A stretch of 8,875 nt of DNA, taken from the NCBI GenBank assembly GCA_937967425.1, contig CALBST010000368.1:1-8875 (forward strand), written 5' to 3'. The notes under the pieces are model-generated. The model was not told the origin of the DNA. It made no database searches and was given only the letters and a program-made list of their open reading frames with translations. Both the position numbers and the translations under genes were made by a program. This DNA comes from an uncultured Caulobacteraceae bacterium (GTDB lineage Bacteria; Pseudomonadota; Alphaproteobacteria; Caulobacterales; TH1-2). Shown here in pieces: positions 1-8,420 of this stretch. Position 1 is the first letter of the stretch. Every line of letters begins with the position of its first letter.

Positions 1-998
1 GCGCTCAGGTTCGCCGGCAAACCGATGCGGGCGTTCAGATCGGCGATGTACTGAGCCAGGTCAGCGTTGGGCGCGAGGCCGAGCGCGCGACGCAAACGCG
101 CGAACTTTTCTTCCGCTGCATTGCCGATCATCGCAAGCGAGTGGGGCAGGATCACCGCGTTGAGCGTGCCGTGATGCAGCTTCAGTTCGTGGATGCGGCC
201 GAGCGCATGTGAAAGCCCGTGCACTGCGCCCAAGCCCTTCGCGAACGCGAGCGCGCCCTCGAACGAACCCATCATCATGTGCCAGCGCGCATCGCGATTG
301 GCGCCGTCCTTGACCGCGATCTCTAGCCACTTGCCAATGCGCTCGGCGCCGTCGACGCCGATAGCCTCCGCCGGCGGATGCACGACCGGCGTCAGCACGG
401 CCTCGATGCAATGGGTCATCGCGTCCATGCCGGTCGCAGCCGTGAGTATGGCAGGAAGGCCCAGCGTCAATTCCGGATCGCAAACGGCGGCGATTGGCAC
501 GAGATGGGGCGAGACGAATGTTTCCTTCATGCCGTTGTCGAGGATTACGACGGCGCCCGGCGAAACTTCGCTGCCGGTGCCTGCCGTTGTCGGCACGGCG
601 ACCAGCGGCGGAATCTTGGTGATGAACTTCATCCCGCGCTTCGAACCGCCAAGACGCTCGAACGGCCCTTCATGTGTGACCATCAGGCCCATCGCCTTCG
701 CGAGGTCCATGGACGATCCGCCGCCGAACGCCACGATGCCGTCCGCCCCAGAAGCGCGGTAGACGTCGGCGGCGGCCCGCGAAGCCGACTCGGTCGGGTT
801 TGGCGGCGTGTCGGTGAAAATGCCCGCAGGTGGCGCGCCGAGCGCCGCAAGCAACGTGTCGAGCAGACCATTGGCCTTGAGGCCGGGGTCGGTCACCACG
901 AACACCCGGCTGACGCCGTTGGCCTTCAGCACCTTGGGCAATTGCGCCAATGCGCCGAAATCGAAGGTGCACTGGGTGAGGTAGTTCATTTGCGCCAT
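1..998 (-). CDS. Iron-containing alcohol dehydrogenase, partial (C-terminus off the left edge)
   Basis: NAD(P)-dependent, metal-dependent (group III) alcohol dehydrogenase, which interconverts alcohols with aldehydes or ketones in the cytoplasm. The 332 visible residues are open to the window edge; the family is usually about 380 aa, so roughly 50 C-terminal residues are missing. The nucleotide-binding glycine motif FGGGSSMDLAKA lies at about residues 91-102 and the family signature PTTAGTGSEVS at 136-146. Metal ligands inferred from the FucO pattern are D192 and H196 (in GMDAMTHCIEA), H260 (in AVHG) and H276 (in LHHGTLNAVILP). The ATG at 998 is preceded, 7 nt upstream, by GGAG (1006-1009 on the plus strand). 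A second in-frame ATG at 989 has no better site. The gene diverges from the ABC ATPase across 142 bp. The substrate cannot be told from sequence: 1,2-diol, 4-hydroxybutyrate or a general alcohol are all possible. The family call is secure. Confidence 0.93.
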   Translation of the reverse strand, partial: MAQMNYLTQCTFDFGALAQLPKVLKANGVSRVFVVTDPGLKANGLLDTLLAALGAPPAGIFTDTPPNPTESASRAAADVYRASGADGIVAFGGGSSMDLAKAMGLMVTHEGPFERLGGSKRGMKFITKIPPLVAVPTTAGTGSEVSPGAVVILDNGMKETFVSPHLVPIAAVCDPELTLGLPAILTAATGMDAMTHCIEAVLTPVVHPPAEAIGVDGAERIGKWLEIAVKDGANRDARWHMMMGSFEGALAFAKGLGAVHGLSHALGRIHELKLHHGTLNAVILPHSLAMIGNAAEEKFARLRRALGLAPNADLAQYIADLNARIGLPANLS

Positions 999-1140
999 TG
1001 GTCAGCTCCGTCCTGGATGCTTAGCGGGCGCCGTTGGCTTTGTCGAAGCGATGCCCGTTCCGCGGCGTTTCGTCTTGTTCCGGCGCCGTTGCGGCAGCTG
1101 GTGGTGGACTTGAGGCGAACGCTGGGTAGTCTCCGCGTCC

Positions 1141-2951
<1,811 letters not shown>

Positions 2952-2955
<4 letters not shown>

Positions 2956-3398
2956 CGTAACAATTCGGTCAGGCGTTCGCGCAGCTTCGTCGCCGGTTCG
3001 TCGACCAAGTCTTTAGACAAGTCGGCGCGGATGCGTGCTTTCGCGCCGGGAGGAAGCAGGTTGCGCAGCAAGCCCAACGCGCGCGGCGGGGCGGCGATGA
3101 CGAGGTGATCGAACGCCCTGTGCTTCTCGGCTTCGCCCAATCGATCGGCGACACGCTTCAGGAATTTCTCTTCTTCGGCTTCATGGAGGCTGCGCCCGCC
3201 ATCCATTGCATGACGGCCCTGGCCGACGCGGTCGAAGCTGCGGGGCGGGCGGTCCTGCGGGTCGTAGAGGTCCTCTTGGCTAATCTCCATCACCCATTCA
3301 GCCGGCTCCTCGAGCGTGGCGCCGCGCCGTTGCTCAACCAGCACACGCGCGCGGCGACCATCAGCGACCAACATCCAGGCGGTTCCGTCTTGCAGCAT
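2952..3398 (-). CDS. Host attachment family protein (Host_attach / baeRF-like)
   Basis: A 148-aa soluble cytoplasmic protein with no signal peptide or membrane segment. The pattern fits the family annotated as 'protein required for attachment to host cells'. An N-terminal strand WMLVADGRRARVLV (8-21) is followed by the RSFD-x-x-G-x-x-RH core (53-63), the H-E-x-E-E-x-K-F-L segment (72-80), and FDHLVIAAPPRALGLLR (96-112) with SKDL (128-131) near the end. Related proteins have been grouped with bacterial/archaeal eRF1-like folds. The attachment name comes from Agrobacterium, and a molecular role is not established. A strong AAGGAG (3405-3410 on the plus strand) lies 6 nt before ATG 3398. Two overlapping TTGAC motifs about 55-65 nt upstream could serve as a -35 element, but no convincing -10 is seen. 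Its TAA stop overlaps the TAG of the convergent ABC ATPase by 4 bp. The family call is good; the function is open. Confidence 0.85.
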
Positions 3399-3464
3399 CG
3401 TTTTCTCCTTCTGGTCTGCAACGCTCGACTGGAAATTGGCGTTCCGCGCTTTGCGTCAAGTCAA

Positions 3465-3494
3465 AGGGCCGCACACCTTGCGGTGCGCGGCCCT
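3465..3494 (-). terminator. Hairpin terminator of the CsgG/SH3 gene
   Basis: Two 13-nt arms (3465-3477 and 3482-3494) flank a 4-nt loop, 27 nt beyond the stop of the CsgG/SH3 gene. In the minus-strand RNA the stem is fully paired, with one G-U wobble, and the loop is GCAA, a GNRA tetraloop. In the plus-strand RNA the same position is an A-C mismatch, so the structure favours minus-strand transcripts. The stem is followed on the minus strand by TTTGACTT, a weak T tract. The site also lies just upstream of the host-attachment gene and would insulate it from readthrough. Confidence 0.75.
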
Positions 3495-3521
3495 CGACTT
3501 TAGAGCGAATTGCGTTCGCGC

Positions 3522-4463
3522 TTATTGCGCGGGCTGGAGGAAATCGTTGTTCACCCAGCCTTCGTTTTCGTTCTCGTCAGCAACGCGCCACCACATGCCG
3601 TCACGTTCGCCCGTCGGATAGACGATCGCGCCCGCAGGAAGGTTGCGCAACACTTGGCCGCCGCCAGCGCGCGAACGCAGCGGCGTCGCTTGCGTCGTGC
3701 GATAAGTACGCTGCGGAGCAGCGGCCGCAGCAGACGTGCTGGTGTCGACGCCGCCGAGTTGCGTCACCATTTGCGTGTAGGCGTCGATAAACGCGACAGT
3801 AACGACACGTCCGATTTCCGTGTCGGTGTAGCCGCCAAGTGCTGCGCCACCGCCGCCGAGAAAGCCGCCGCCGCCCCAGGTGATGTTGCGGTTTTGGGCA
3901 TTGCCTTCGGTGACGACCGCGGTTTCGGAGGTCCGAACGTTCATGAGCGAGAGCGTGGTGGTCGCTTGCTGCGTGCGCGTGCCCATGCCGCCGATGACGC
4001 CGCCGAGCGTGCCGCCGACAGCGCCGCCGAGCGCCGCGCCAAAGCCGCCGCCGCCGGAATTGTTGTCCTGCGCGACGACGTCGGCGAGCAGCACATAATC
4101 GGCGGCACGGATCTGACCGCCGCCGACGTTCGAGCCGCGTTGCAGCTGGCCGCCGCCCGCGAGCGCCTGTTCGCGTTGCACCGCTGCGAGGCCAGTGCCG
4201 CGCTCAACCAGCGTGAAGCAGCCGGATTGTTGAACCACGACGCGGAGCAGGCCGGCCGGCGGTTGCAGATTGTACTGACGCCAGCCCTGGTAGGTGTCGC
4301 CATTTTGGATGGTGAGCGTGCCCAGGCTCTGGGCGCAGCGCGGCACGGCCGGCGTCGCGCTCTGGGTCGCGCGCGGCCGCCCGAACTGCGCATGCGCGTC
4401 CGTCGCGACCAAACCCGCGCTGACCACAACGGCCATCGCCAACCCATTGAAGATTCGACGCAT
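3522..4463 (-). CDS. Exported CsgG-like protein with C-terminal SH3 domain
   Basis: A 313-aa protein with a signal peptide (about 1-25): charged RR start, hydrophobic core and an AHA|QF cleavage site. There is no lipobox cysteine, unlike curli CsgG, which is a lipoprotein. Residues about 45-240 resemble the CsgG/HfaB family: LLRVVVQQSGCFTLVER (72-88), REQALA (97-102), ADYVLLADVV (121-130), TTTLSLMNVRTSE (168-180) and a closing amphipathic helix GRVVTVAFIDAYTQMVTQLG (218-237). Two glycine-rich stretches interrupt this domain: 137-161, a glycine-zipper pattern (GGAVGGTLGGVIGGMG), and 197-211. An alanine/threonine linker (240-258) leads to an SH3-type domain (about 259-311) with PLRSRAGGGQVLRNLPAG and GWVNNDFLQ. 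Likely location is periplasm or outer membrane. CsgG proteins form secretion pores; whether this one does is unknown. The start is set by a strong SD (4469-4474). A hairpin terminator follows the gene. Confidence 0.82.
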   Translation of the reverse strand: MRRIFNGLAMAVVVSAGLVATDAHAQFGRPRATQSATPAVPRCAQSLGTLTIQNGDTYQGWRQYNLQPPAGLLRVVVQQSGCFTLVERGTGLAAVQREQALAGGGQLQRGSNVGGGQIRAADYVLLADVVAQDNNSGGGGFGAALGGAVGGTLGGVIGGMGTRTQQATTTLSLMNVRTSETAVVTEGNAQNRNITWGGGGFLGGGGAALGGYTDTEIGRVVTVAFIDAYTQMVTQLGGVDTSTSAAAAAPQRTYRTTQATPLRSRAGGGQVLRNLPAGAIVYPTGERDGMWWRVADENENEGWVNNDFLQPAQ

Positions 4464-4468
4464 TCTTA

Positions 4469-4474
4469 CCCTCC
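4469..4474 (-). promoter_or_regulatory. Ribosome binding site fixing the CsgG/SH3 start
   Basis: GGAGGG lies 5 nt before ATG 4463 on the minus strand. It selects this start, which gives a clean RR-led signal peptide, over an in-frame TTG at 4484 that would lie upstream of the site. Confidence 0.8.
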
Positions 4475-4589
4475 ATCCGAGCAAGCGCTGGAGAGCGCGC
4501 CGCTCATCTATCCCTCAAGCCGGGATTTACCATGCGATTACCGGAAGGTCACGGCAGATCGAAGCCGAAGCGAGCGTTTCGAAGGCGGT

Positions 4590-5657
4590 CTAAGTGTGAA
4601 GGGCGCGCATCAGGTCGAGGCGGCGCATGGCTTTGCCGGGCAGCGCGGCAAGGCGGCGTTGCGGGAGTTGCTCCAACTGCGCCCGCATCGCGTACTCGGT
4701 CCGGCGCACCGCAGCGGACCAGGTGCTGCCGGCGATGACGCCGCGTTCGAGGATGCGCTGGCCGGTGGAGAGCTGGCGTTTGTACTGATAATCGCCCGGT
4801 CCGAAATCGAGTTCGGCAATGCCGTGATCGCCGGCCCAGCCCGCGATCCAGCGCGCGAGCTGTACGCCTGGCGAATAGGAATCGTAGGCGCTGTCGTGCG
4901 CGACGATCCAGAAGTGGAGCACGCGGGCGCTGCGTAGGCAGAAGGCGCCAGCCACCAGTTTGCCGTGCGCTGAGAGCGTGAACAGCGCGCCGCCGAACTG
5001 AGGATCGCGCGACTCGAAGCAAGCGTTCAGCGTTTGCGCGATCCAAGGCGCCGCCCAGATTGCCGGCTGACCTGAGCGCTTCAGCTGTGCGTTCTTCCAG
5101 GCAAGCAGGGTCTCGAAGTCGGCCCGCTCCGTTGATTGCGCGCGGAATTCGACGTGGCCGTGCTCGCGTTCGAGCTTGCGTAGTTTCTTGTCGGTCTGAC
5201 GTACGAACTCACTGCGGCGTTGCTTGAGCGCGGCTTCGTAGAGGTCGCGGCCGCCGCTCACTTCCGCGATCCATGATCCTTCTTGTCCCGCAGCGGCGCC
5301 CCTGAGTACGTGCTGACCGGCTGGAGCATGGGTTATGTCGATGCGCCCGACTTTTAGGGCGCGGCAGAGTTCGGCGCCGTTAACCGGCAGGCCCGGCAAG
5401 CCAACGACACCCTGATAGTCGGCGATTGGCGCGCCCAACCCCATGGCGGCGAAGCGGGAGAGGCGCTGTGCGCCGAAATAGCCTGCGCCATCCTGGATCA
5501 CGCAAACGCGTGCGTCGTCGCGGACCGAACCGATGAGCTTGGCCCATTCCGGCGTCAGATATGGACTTCCGAACGCCGGATCGGCGGCTTGGTGTGCGCG
5601 CCACAGTGCGGCGTCGTCCGCCGTCAGTTCACGCGGGTGTACCGTTTCGAAACGCAC
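4590..5657 (-). CDS. GNAT-fold acyltransferase, CelD/BcsL type
   Basis: A 355-aa cytoplasmic protein matching the double-GNAT 'CelD/BcsL' acetyltransferase family (Acetyltransf_6), related to FemAB-type enzymes. Members are often found near polysaccharide synthesis genes and are thought to acylate sugars or lipids. Visible family features are RSEFVRQTDKKLRKLERE (148-165), the basic helix entering the catalytic half; LLAWKNAQLKRSG (184-196); a central strand GKLVAGAFCLRSARVLHFWIVA (232-253); and AYDSYSPGVQLARW (257-270) with LDFGPGDYQYK (283-293), the hallmark YSPG and DFGxGDxxYK motifs. The N-terminal half (1-130) is more divergent. The start is GTG with a GAGGA site 6 nt upstream. No polysaccharide genes lie in the window, so the acceptor is unknown. 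The gene lies 126 bp upstream of the CsgG/SH3 gene on the same strand and diverges from the GST operon across 105 bp. Confidence 0.85.
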   Translation of the reverse strand: MRFETVHPRELTADDAALWRAHQAADPAFGSPYLTPEWAKLIGSVRDDARVCVIQDGAGYFGAQRLSRFAAMGLGAPIADYQGVVGLPGLPVNGAELCRALKVGRIDITHAPAGQHVLRGAAAGQEGSWIAEVSGGRDLYEAALKQRRSEFVRQTDKKLRKLEREHGHVEFRAQSTERADFETLLAWKNAQLKRSGQPAIWAAPWIAQTLNACFESRDPQFGGALFTLSAHGKLVAGAFCLRSARVLHFWIVAHDSAYDSYSPGVQLARWIAGWAGDHGIAELDFGPGDYQYKRQLSTGQRILERGVIAGSTWSAAVRRTEYAMRAQLEQLPQRRLAALPGKAMRRLDLMRALHT

Positions 5658-5663
5658 GAATTA

Positions 5664-5668
5664 TCCTC
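5664..5668 (-). promoter_or_regulatory. Ribosome binding site supporting a GTG start
   Basis: GAGGA sits 6 nt before GTG 5657 on the minus strand. This supports the GTG as the start of the CelD-type acyltransferase, where there is no nearby ATG. Confidence 0.65.
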
Positions 5669-5762
5669 AGCCTGTTCGCGCGCGAGGCGTCGCAAGGGCC
5701 GGGCCTTTACCGCCGCCTGGGCCGCTTGATCTCGCGCGCCGCGTCTGAAACAAGCGCCGTTA

Positions 5763-6428
5763 ATGACCCGGCCAGTCCTCTATATCGGCAATAAAAATTA
5801 CTCGTCGTGGTCCATGCGTCCGTGGCTGGCGCTGAAATGGGGCGCCATTGCGTTTGACGAGAAGATCATCCCGCTGGGCGGCGAGGGGTACGGCCGGTCG
5901 CAGATCAAGGAAATTCGCGACGTCTCGCCGAGCGGACGGGTGCCGGCGCTGCATGTCGGCGATGTCGTCATTTACGAGAGCTTGGCGATCTGCGAATGGG
6001 CCGCTGAACAAGCGCCGTCGTTGTGGCCGGCTGACGCTCTGGTGCGGGCTGAAGCGCGATCCGCCGCGAGCGAGATGCACGCGGGCTTTGCCGCGATCCG
6101 CGAGGCGATGTCGTGCAACATCCGCCGCCGCTTGGAGACGGAGCAGAATTGGGACGCCAACGTTCGCGCCGATCTCGCGCAGCTCTTCGCGCTTTGGCAG
6201 CGTTTGCTGAGCAAGCACGGCGGGCCGTTTTTGTTCGGCCAGCGCTCGATCGCTGACGCGATGTTTGCGCCGATGTGTACGCGGCTGCGCACCTACAAAG
6301 TCACCACGCCGGATTTCGCACGGGCATACTGCGAAGCAGTCTTTGCCGACACCGCCTTCCAGGAATGGGAGCGCGCTGGTGCGGCTGAACCTTGGATCAT
6401 TGAACAATCGGAAGCGCTTTACAGATGA
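5763..6428 (+). CDS. Glutathione S-transferase family protein
   Basis: A 221-aa cytoplasmic GST-fold protein. The N-terminal thioredoxin-like domain (about 4-82) opens with LYIGNKNYSSWSMRPWL (6-22). S14 or S15 is the likely glutathione-activating serine. The cis-proline motif RVPAL (59-63, P61) and the glutathione-binding YESLAICEW (71-79, E72 and S73) follow. The all-helical C-terminal domain carries the N-capping motif RSIADAMFAP (161-170, D165). Family members conjugate glutathione to electrophiles or reduce peroxides; the substrate cannot be told. It is the first gene of a three-gene operon, and its TGA overlaps the next ATG by 4 bp. No clear Shine-Dalgarno precedes ATG 5763 and no alternative ATG/GTG lies just upstream in frame, so initiation may be leaderless or weak. 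The family call is secure. Confidence 0.93.
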   Translation: MTRPVLYIGNKNYSSWSMRPWLALKWGAIAFDEKIIPLGGEGYGRSQIKEIRDVSPSGRVPALHVGDVVIYESLAICEWAAEQAPSLWPADALVRAEARSAASEMHAGFAAIREAMSCNIRRRLETEQNWDANVRADLAQLFALWQRLLSKHGGPFLFGQRSIADAMFAPMCTRLRTYKVTTPDFARAYCEAVFADTAFQEWERAGAAEPWIIEQSEALYR

Positions 6429-6922
6429 TGAGACCTTTGCTTGCCGCCGCCATTCTTGCTCTCGCCGCGTGCGGCAATGGCAGTGTGATGGACCGCGTCC
6501 CCGCACCCGAGGAGCCGGCGCCGATCAACCGAGCCGTGGAGGAAGCGGTGCAGACTTTGCCTTCAGGACTTCAATTACAATTCACCCGCCGCGGGCTTGA
6601 TGAAACGCTCGGCAAGCCGACGATGAACGCGACGGTGCTGGTGCATTACGAAGGCAGCCTCGTCGAAGGCGGCGAAGTGTTCGACTCGTCGTTCGCGCGC
6701 GGCGAGCCGGTGGACTTCCCGCTGCAGGCGGTGGTGCAGGGCTTCTCGGAAGCCATCACGCACATGCGCCCGGGCGATGATGTCGTCGCCACGTTCCCAG
6801 GGTCGCTCGGCTATGGCGCGCGCGGTAGTGGACCGATCCCGCCGAATGCGGCGCTGCGTTTCCGCATCTTGCTGCTGGCGTACCAAGAGCCCGGCCAGGC
6901 GCCGGTGCAAGTGGCGCAGTGA
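6425..6922 (+). CDS. FKBP-type peptidyl-prolyl isomerase, lipoprotein
   Basis: A 165-aa envelope lipoprotein that catalyses cis-trans isomerisation of X-Pro bonds and acts as a folding catalyst. The signal peptide MMRPLLAAAILALAAC ends in a lipobox LAAC with C16 as the lipidated residue. G at +2 gives no inner-membrane retention signal, so outer-membrane anchoring facing the periplasm is likely. A proline-rich linker (about 25-35) precedes one FKBP domain (about 47-154) with the ligand-site residues: Y75 in VHYEG, F86 and D87 in VFDSS, VVQGF (103-107, with F107 in place of the usual tryptophan), Y130 in LGYG, and F146 in LRFRILLL. Loss of the pocket tryptophan to phenylalanine is conservative. 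There is no N-terminal dimerisation domain as in FkpA, so this is a minimal form. It overlaps the GST by ATGA and argE by GTGA, which indicates translational coupling. A second ATG lies at 6428. Confidence 0.93.
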   Translation: MMRPLLAAAILALAACGNGSVMDRVPAPEEPAPINRAVEEAVQTLPSGLQLQFTRRGLDETLGKPTMNATVLVHYEGSLVEGGEVFDSSFARGEPVDFPLQAVVQGFSEAITHMRPGDDVVATFPGSLGYGARGSGPIPPNAALRFRILLLAYQEPGQAPVQVAQ

Positions 6923-8070
6923 GTGAGATTGGCGCGACGCTCGAAATTCTGACGCGGCTGATCGCGTTCGATACGACGTCGCGCAATTCGAACTTGGAAT
7001 TGATCGCGTGGGTGGAGGACTTCCTGCGCCAGCGCGGCATTGCTTCGCGGCGTGTCGCCAATGCGGACGGCACGAAGGCCAATCTCTACGCGTCGATCGG
7101 GCCGGATGTTGGCGGCGGCGTTGTGCTCTCGGGGCACACCGACGTGGTGCCAGTGGACGATCAGCCATGGACAAGCGATCCGTGGGTGCTGAGTGAGCGC
7201 GGCGGCAAGCTCTACGGACGCGGCACGGCGGACATGAAGAGCTTCATTGCTTTGGCGTTGGCGCACGTCGATGCGGCGCGCACGGCGGCGCTGAAGCGGC
7301 CGATCGTGCTGGCGCTCTCGTATGACGAGGAGATCGGCTGCCTCGGCGCGCCGTCGATGATCGCCGAACTGGCGACGCAGGCGAACAGGCCCTCTGCAGT
7401 GATTGTGGGCGAGCCGACGAGCATGAAGGTGGTCTCGGCGCACAAGGGCGTGCGCTCGTTCATCGTCGAAGTGATCGGACGTGAAGCGCATTCGAGTTTG
7501 CCGGATCAGGGCGTCTCCGCCGTGATGGAAGCGGTGAAGCTCATGTCGCTTGTTTCCGAGATGGGCGCAGAGGCGCGCGTGGCGACGCATCCGCATTTCA
7601 ACCCGCCGGGGCCGACGATGACGATCGGCAAGGTCGAGGGCGGCACCGCGGGAAATATCCTGGCGCGGCGCTGTTCGTTCATCTGGGATTGCCGCTGCCC
7701 GGAAGCGGCTCAAGGCGATGCGATTGAAGCGCGATTCCGCGCGGCCGCTGCGGAACTCGACGCAGCAATCAAGGCGCGAGCGCCGGAGGGCGGCGTCAAC
7801 ATCACGCGGCGCACCAACACGCCGGGCTTGGCGATTGACCGCGACAGTGAGGCCGAAGCGCTGGCGCGGGCGTTGACCGGCGATAACGAGACGCGCGCTG
7901 TCGCGTATGCCGCGGAGGCTGGGCTGTTTCAGCGTGCTGGCATTTCGGCGGTGATCTGTGGTCCGGGTTCGATTGAACAAGCGCATCAGCCGGATGAGTG
8001 GATTGAGCGCGCGCAGATCGAGGAGGGCGCGGTGTTCATGCGCCGCCTGGTGGAACGCCTGAGCGCTTAG
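6919..8070 (+). CDS. argE: Acetylornithine deacetylase (ArgE), M20 family
   Basis: A 383-aa cytoplasmic di-zinc amidohydrolase predicted to hydrolyse N-acetylornithine to ornithine and acetate in arginine biosynthesis. M20 landmarks are all present: SGHTDVVP (71-78) with ligand H73 and D75, GRGTADMKSF (100-109) with bridging ligand D105, YDEEIG (135-140) with catalytic base E137 and ligand E138, GEPT (164-167) with ligand E165, and QAHQPDEW (354-361) with ligand H356. The dimerisation (lid) domain spans about 172-285, including EAHSSLPDQG (189-198). The GPGSIEQAHQPDE block favours ArgE over DapE or carboxypeptidase G. The start is GTG, overlapping the FKBP stop by 4 bp (GTGA). It is the last gene of the GST-FKBP-argE operon and is followed by a palindrome and a terminator-like inverted repeat. 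Many bacteria use ArgJ instead of ArgE, so related M20 substrates such as other N-acyl amino acids remain possible. Confidence 0.88.
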   Translation: MSEIGATLEILTRLIAFDTTSRNSNLELIAWVEDFLRQRGIASRRVANADGTKANLYASIGPDVGGGVVLSGHTDVVPVDDQPWTSDPWVLSERGGKLYGRGTADMKSFIALALAHVDAARTAALKRPIVLALSYDEEIGCLGAPSMIAELATQANRPSAVIVGEPTSMKVVSAHKGVRSFIVEVIGREAHSSLPDQGVSAVMEAVKLMSLVSEMGAEARVATHPHFNPPGPTMTIGKVEGGTAGNILARRCSFIWDCRCPEAAQGDAIEARFRAAAAELDAAIKARAPEGGVNITRRTNTPGLAIDRDSEAEALARALTGDNETRAVAYAAEAGLFQRAGISAVICGPGSIEQAHQPDEWIERAQIEEGAVFMRRLVERLSA

Positions 8071-8079
8071 GCGCGCGGC

Positions 8080-8103
8080 GGCGCCTTCGCCGGCGAGGGC
8101 GCC
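8080..8103. repeat. 24-bp near-perfect palindrome just after argE
   Basis: GGCGCC repeats at both ends around TTCGCCGGCGAG, so the whole 24 bp is self-complementary except for one G-U type pair. It starts 10 bp beyond the argE stop. No T run follows, so it is more likely an RNA 3'-end stabiliser, or a symmetric DNA site, than a classical terminator. Confidence 0.55.
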
Positions 8104-8114
8104 AGCGGCGGAGG

Positions 8115-8194
8115 GCGGGAACGCAGAGACGTTCGCGTGGTGATGGGAAGAAGGAAAAGACGCTCGCGTCTCTACGTTCCCGCGATCGATTTTT
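8115..8194 (+). terminator. Long inverted repeat with T run; probable argE-operon terminator and REP-pair-like element
   Basis: Arms 8115-8131 and 8167-8183 pair over 17 positions with a single C-A mismatch (9 bp plus 7 bp), enclosing a 35-nt loop. A five-T run (8190-8194) follows the stem by 6 nt. It lies 45 bp after the argE stop on the coding strand. Each arm can also form its own small hairpin: ACG-TTCG-CGT at 8129-8138 and AGACG-CTCG-CGTCT at 8158-8171. The two arms thus look like two inverted copies of one short palindromic repeat, as in REP doublets. The terminator role is inferred; the repeat structure is directly visible. Confidence 0.65.
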
Positions 8195-8250
8195 CGCCAG
8201 CTTCCGTCCGGGAGGAGTTCTTTGCTCCGTCGTGCGGCGGCCAACGGCGA

Positions 8251-8270
8251 GCGTGATCTTCCAGGATCAC
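8251..8270. repeat. Small perfect hairpin
   Basis: CGTGATC and GATCACG form a perfect 7-bp stem around the 6-nt loop TTCCAG. No T run or adjacent gene start explains it. It may belong to a longer structured transcript from this spacer or be a dyad protein-binding site. Confidence 0.5.
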
Positions 8271-8311
8271 GGACCTGACGGTTTCAATTCCCCGCCAGCA
8301 AACCTCGCTTC

Positions 8312-8420
8312 GATCGCATTCCGCTTCGCAAACCCGGGCTGGAATTCCGTTGAGCCCCTCCGTGATGCGGAACGGGGAGACTCTAACTCAAGTTGGAAGC
8401 CCACCGGATTGATTGCGATC
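8312..8420. repeat. 109-nt rod-like imperfect inverted repeat; candidate structured RNA
   Basis: Seven successive helices pair in nested order: GATCGCA 8312-8318 with 8414-8420, TCCG 8320-8323 with 8405-8408, GGGC 8336-8339 with 8399-8402, TTCC 8345-8348 with 8395-8398, TTGAG 8350-8354 with 8387-8391, CCCC 8355-8358 with 8374-8377, and TCCG 8359-8362 with 8368-8371, closed by a TGATG loop. That is 32 base pairs in 109 nt with several bulges. A T run at 8430-8434 lies 9 nt downstream on the plus strand, which suggests a plus-strand transcript. The overall shape recalls 6S RNA, but I do not recognise its conserved bases. It could instead be a miniature palindromic repeat. Confidence 0.5.

Noticed and set aside
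4464..4484. Upstream TTG start for the CsgG/SH3 gene adding seven residues
   Set aside because: The GGAGGG site lies inside that extension, 5 nt before ATG 4463, and the shorter form has a normal signal peptide.
4464..4589. Possible promoter for the CsgG/SH3 gene (GTGACC, 17-nt gap, TAAATC on the minus strand)
   Set aside because: Only a partial match to a sigma70-type promoter; too weak to annotate without transcription start data.
3510..4937. Long plus-strand open frame (475 codons) opposite the CsgG/SH3 and acyltransferase genes
   Set aside because: It is antisense to two genes with clear domains, crosses their intergenic gap, and its product is a low-complexity Arg/Ala-rich string typical of GC-rich shadow frames.
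6811..8244. Long minus-strand open frame (477 codons) opposite argE
   Set aside because: Arg/His/Ala-rich shadow of a well-supported ArgE; no family features.
8266..8300. Resemblance to an SRP RNA core on the minus strand (GTCAGGTCC with nearby GGAAG) and to a tmRNA/tRNA T-arm on the plus strand (GGTTTCAATTCC)
   Set aside because: The SRP core is interrupted and lacks the following conserved bases. The T-arm lookalike has no pairing 5-bp stem and no CCA or acceptor stem. No tag-peptide coding sequence is visible.
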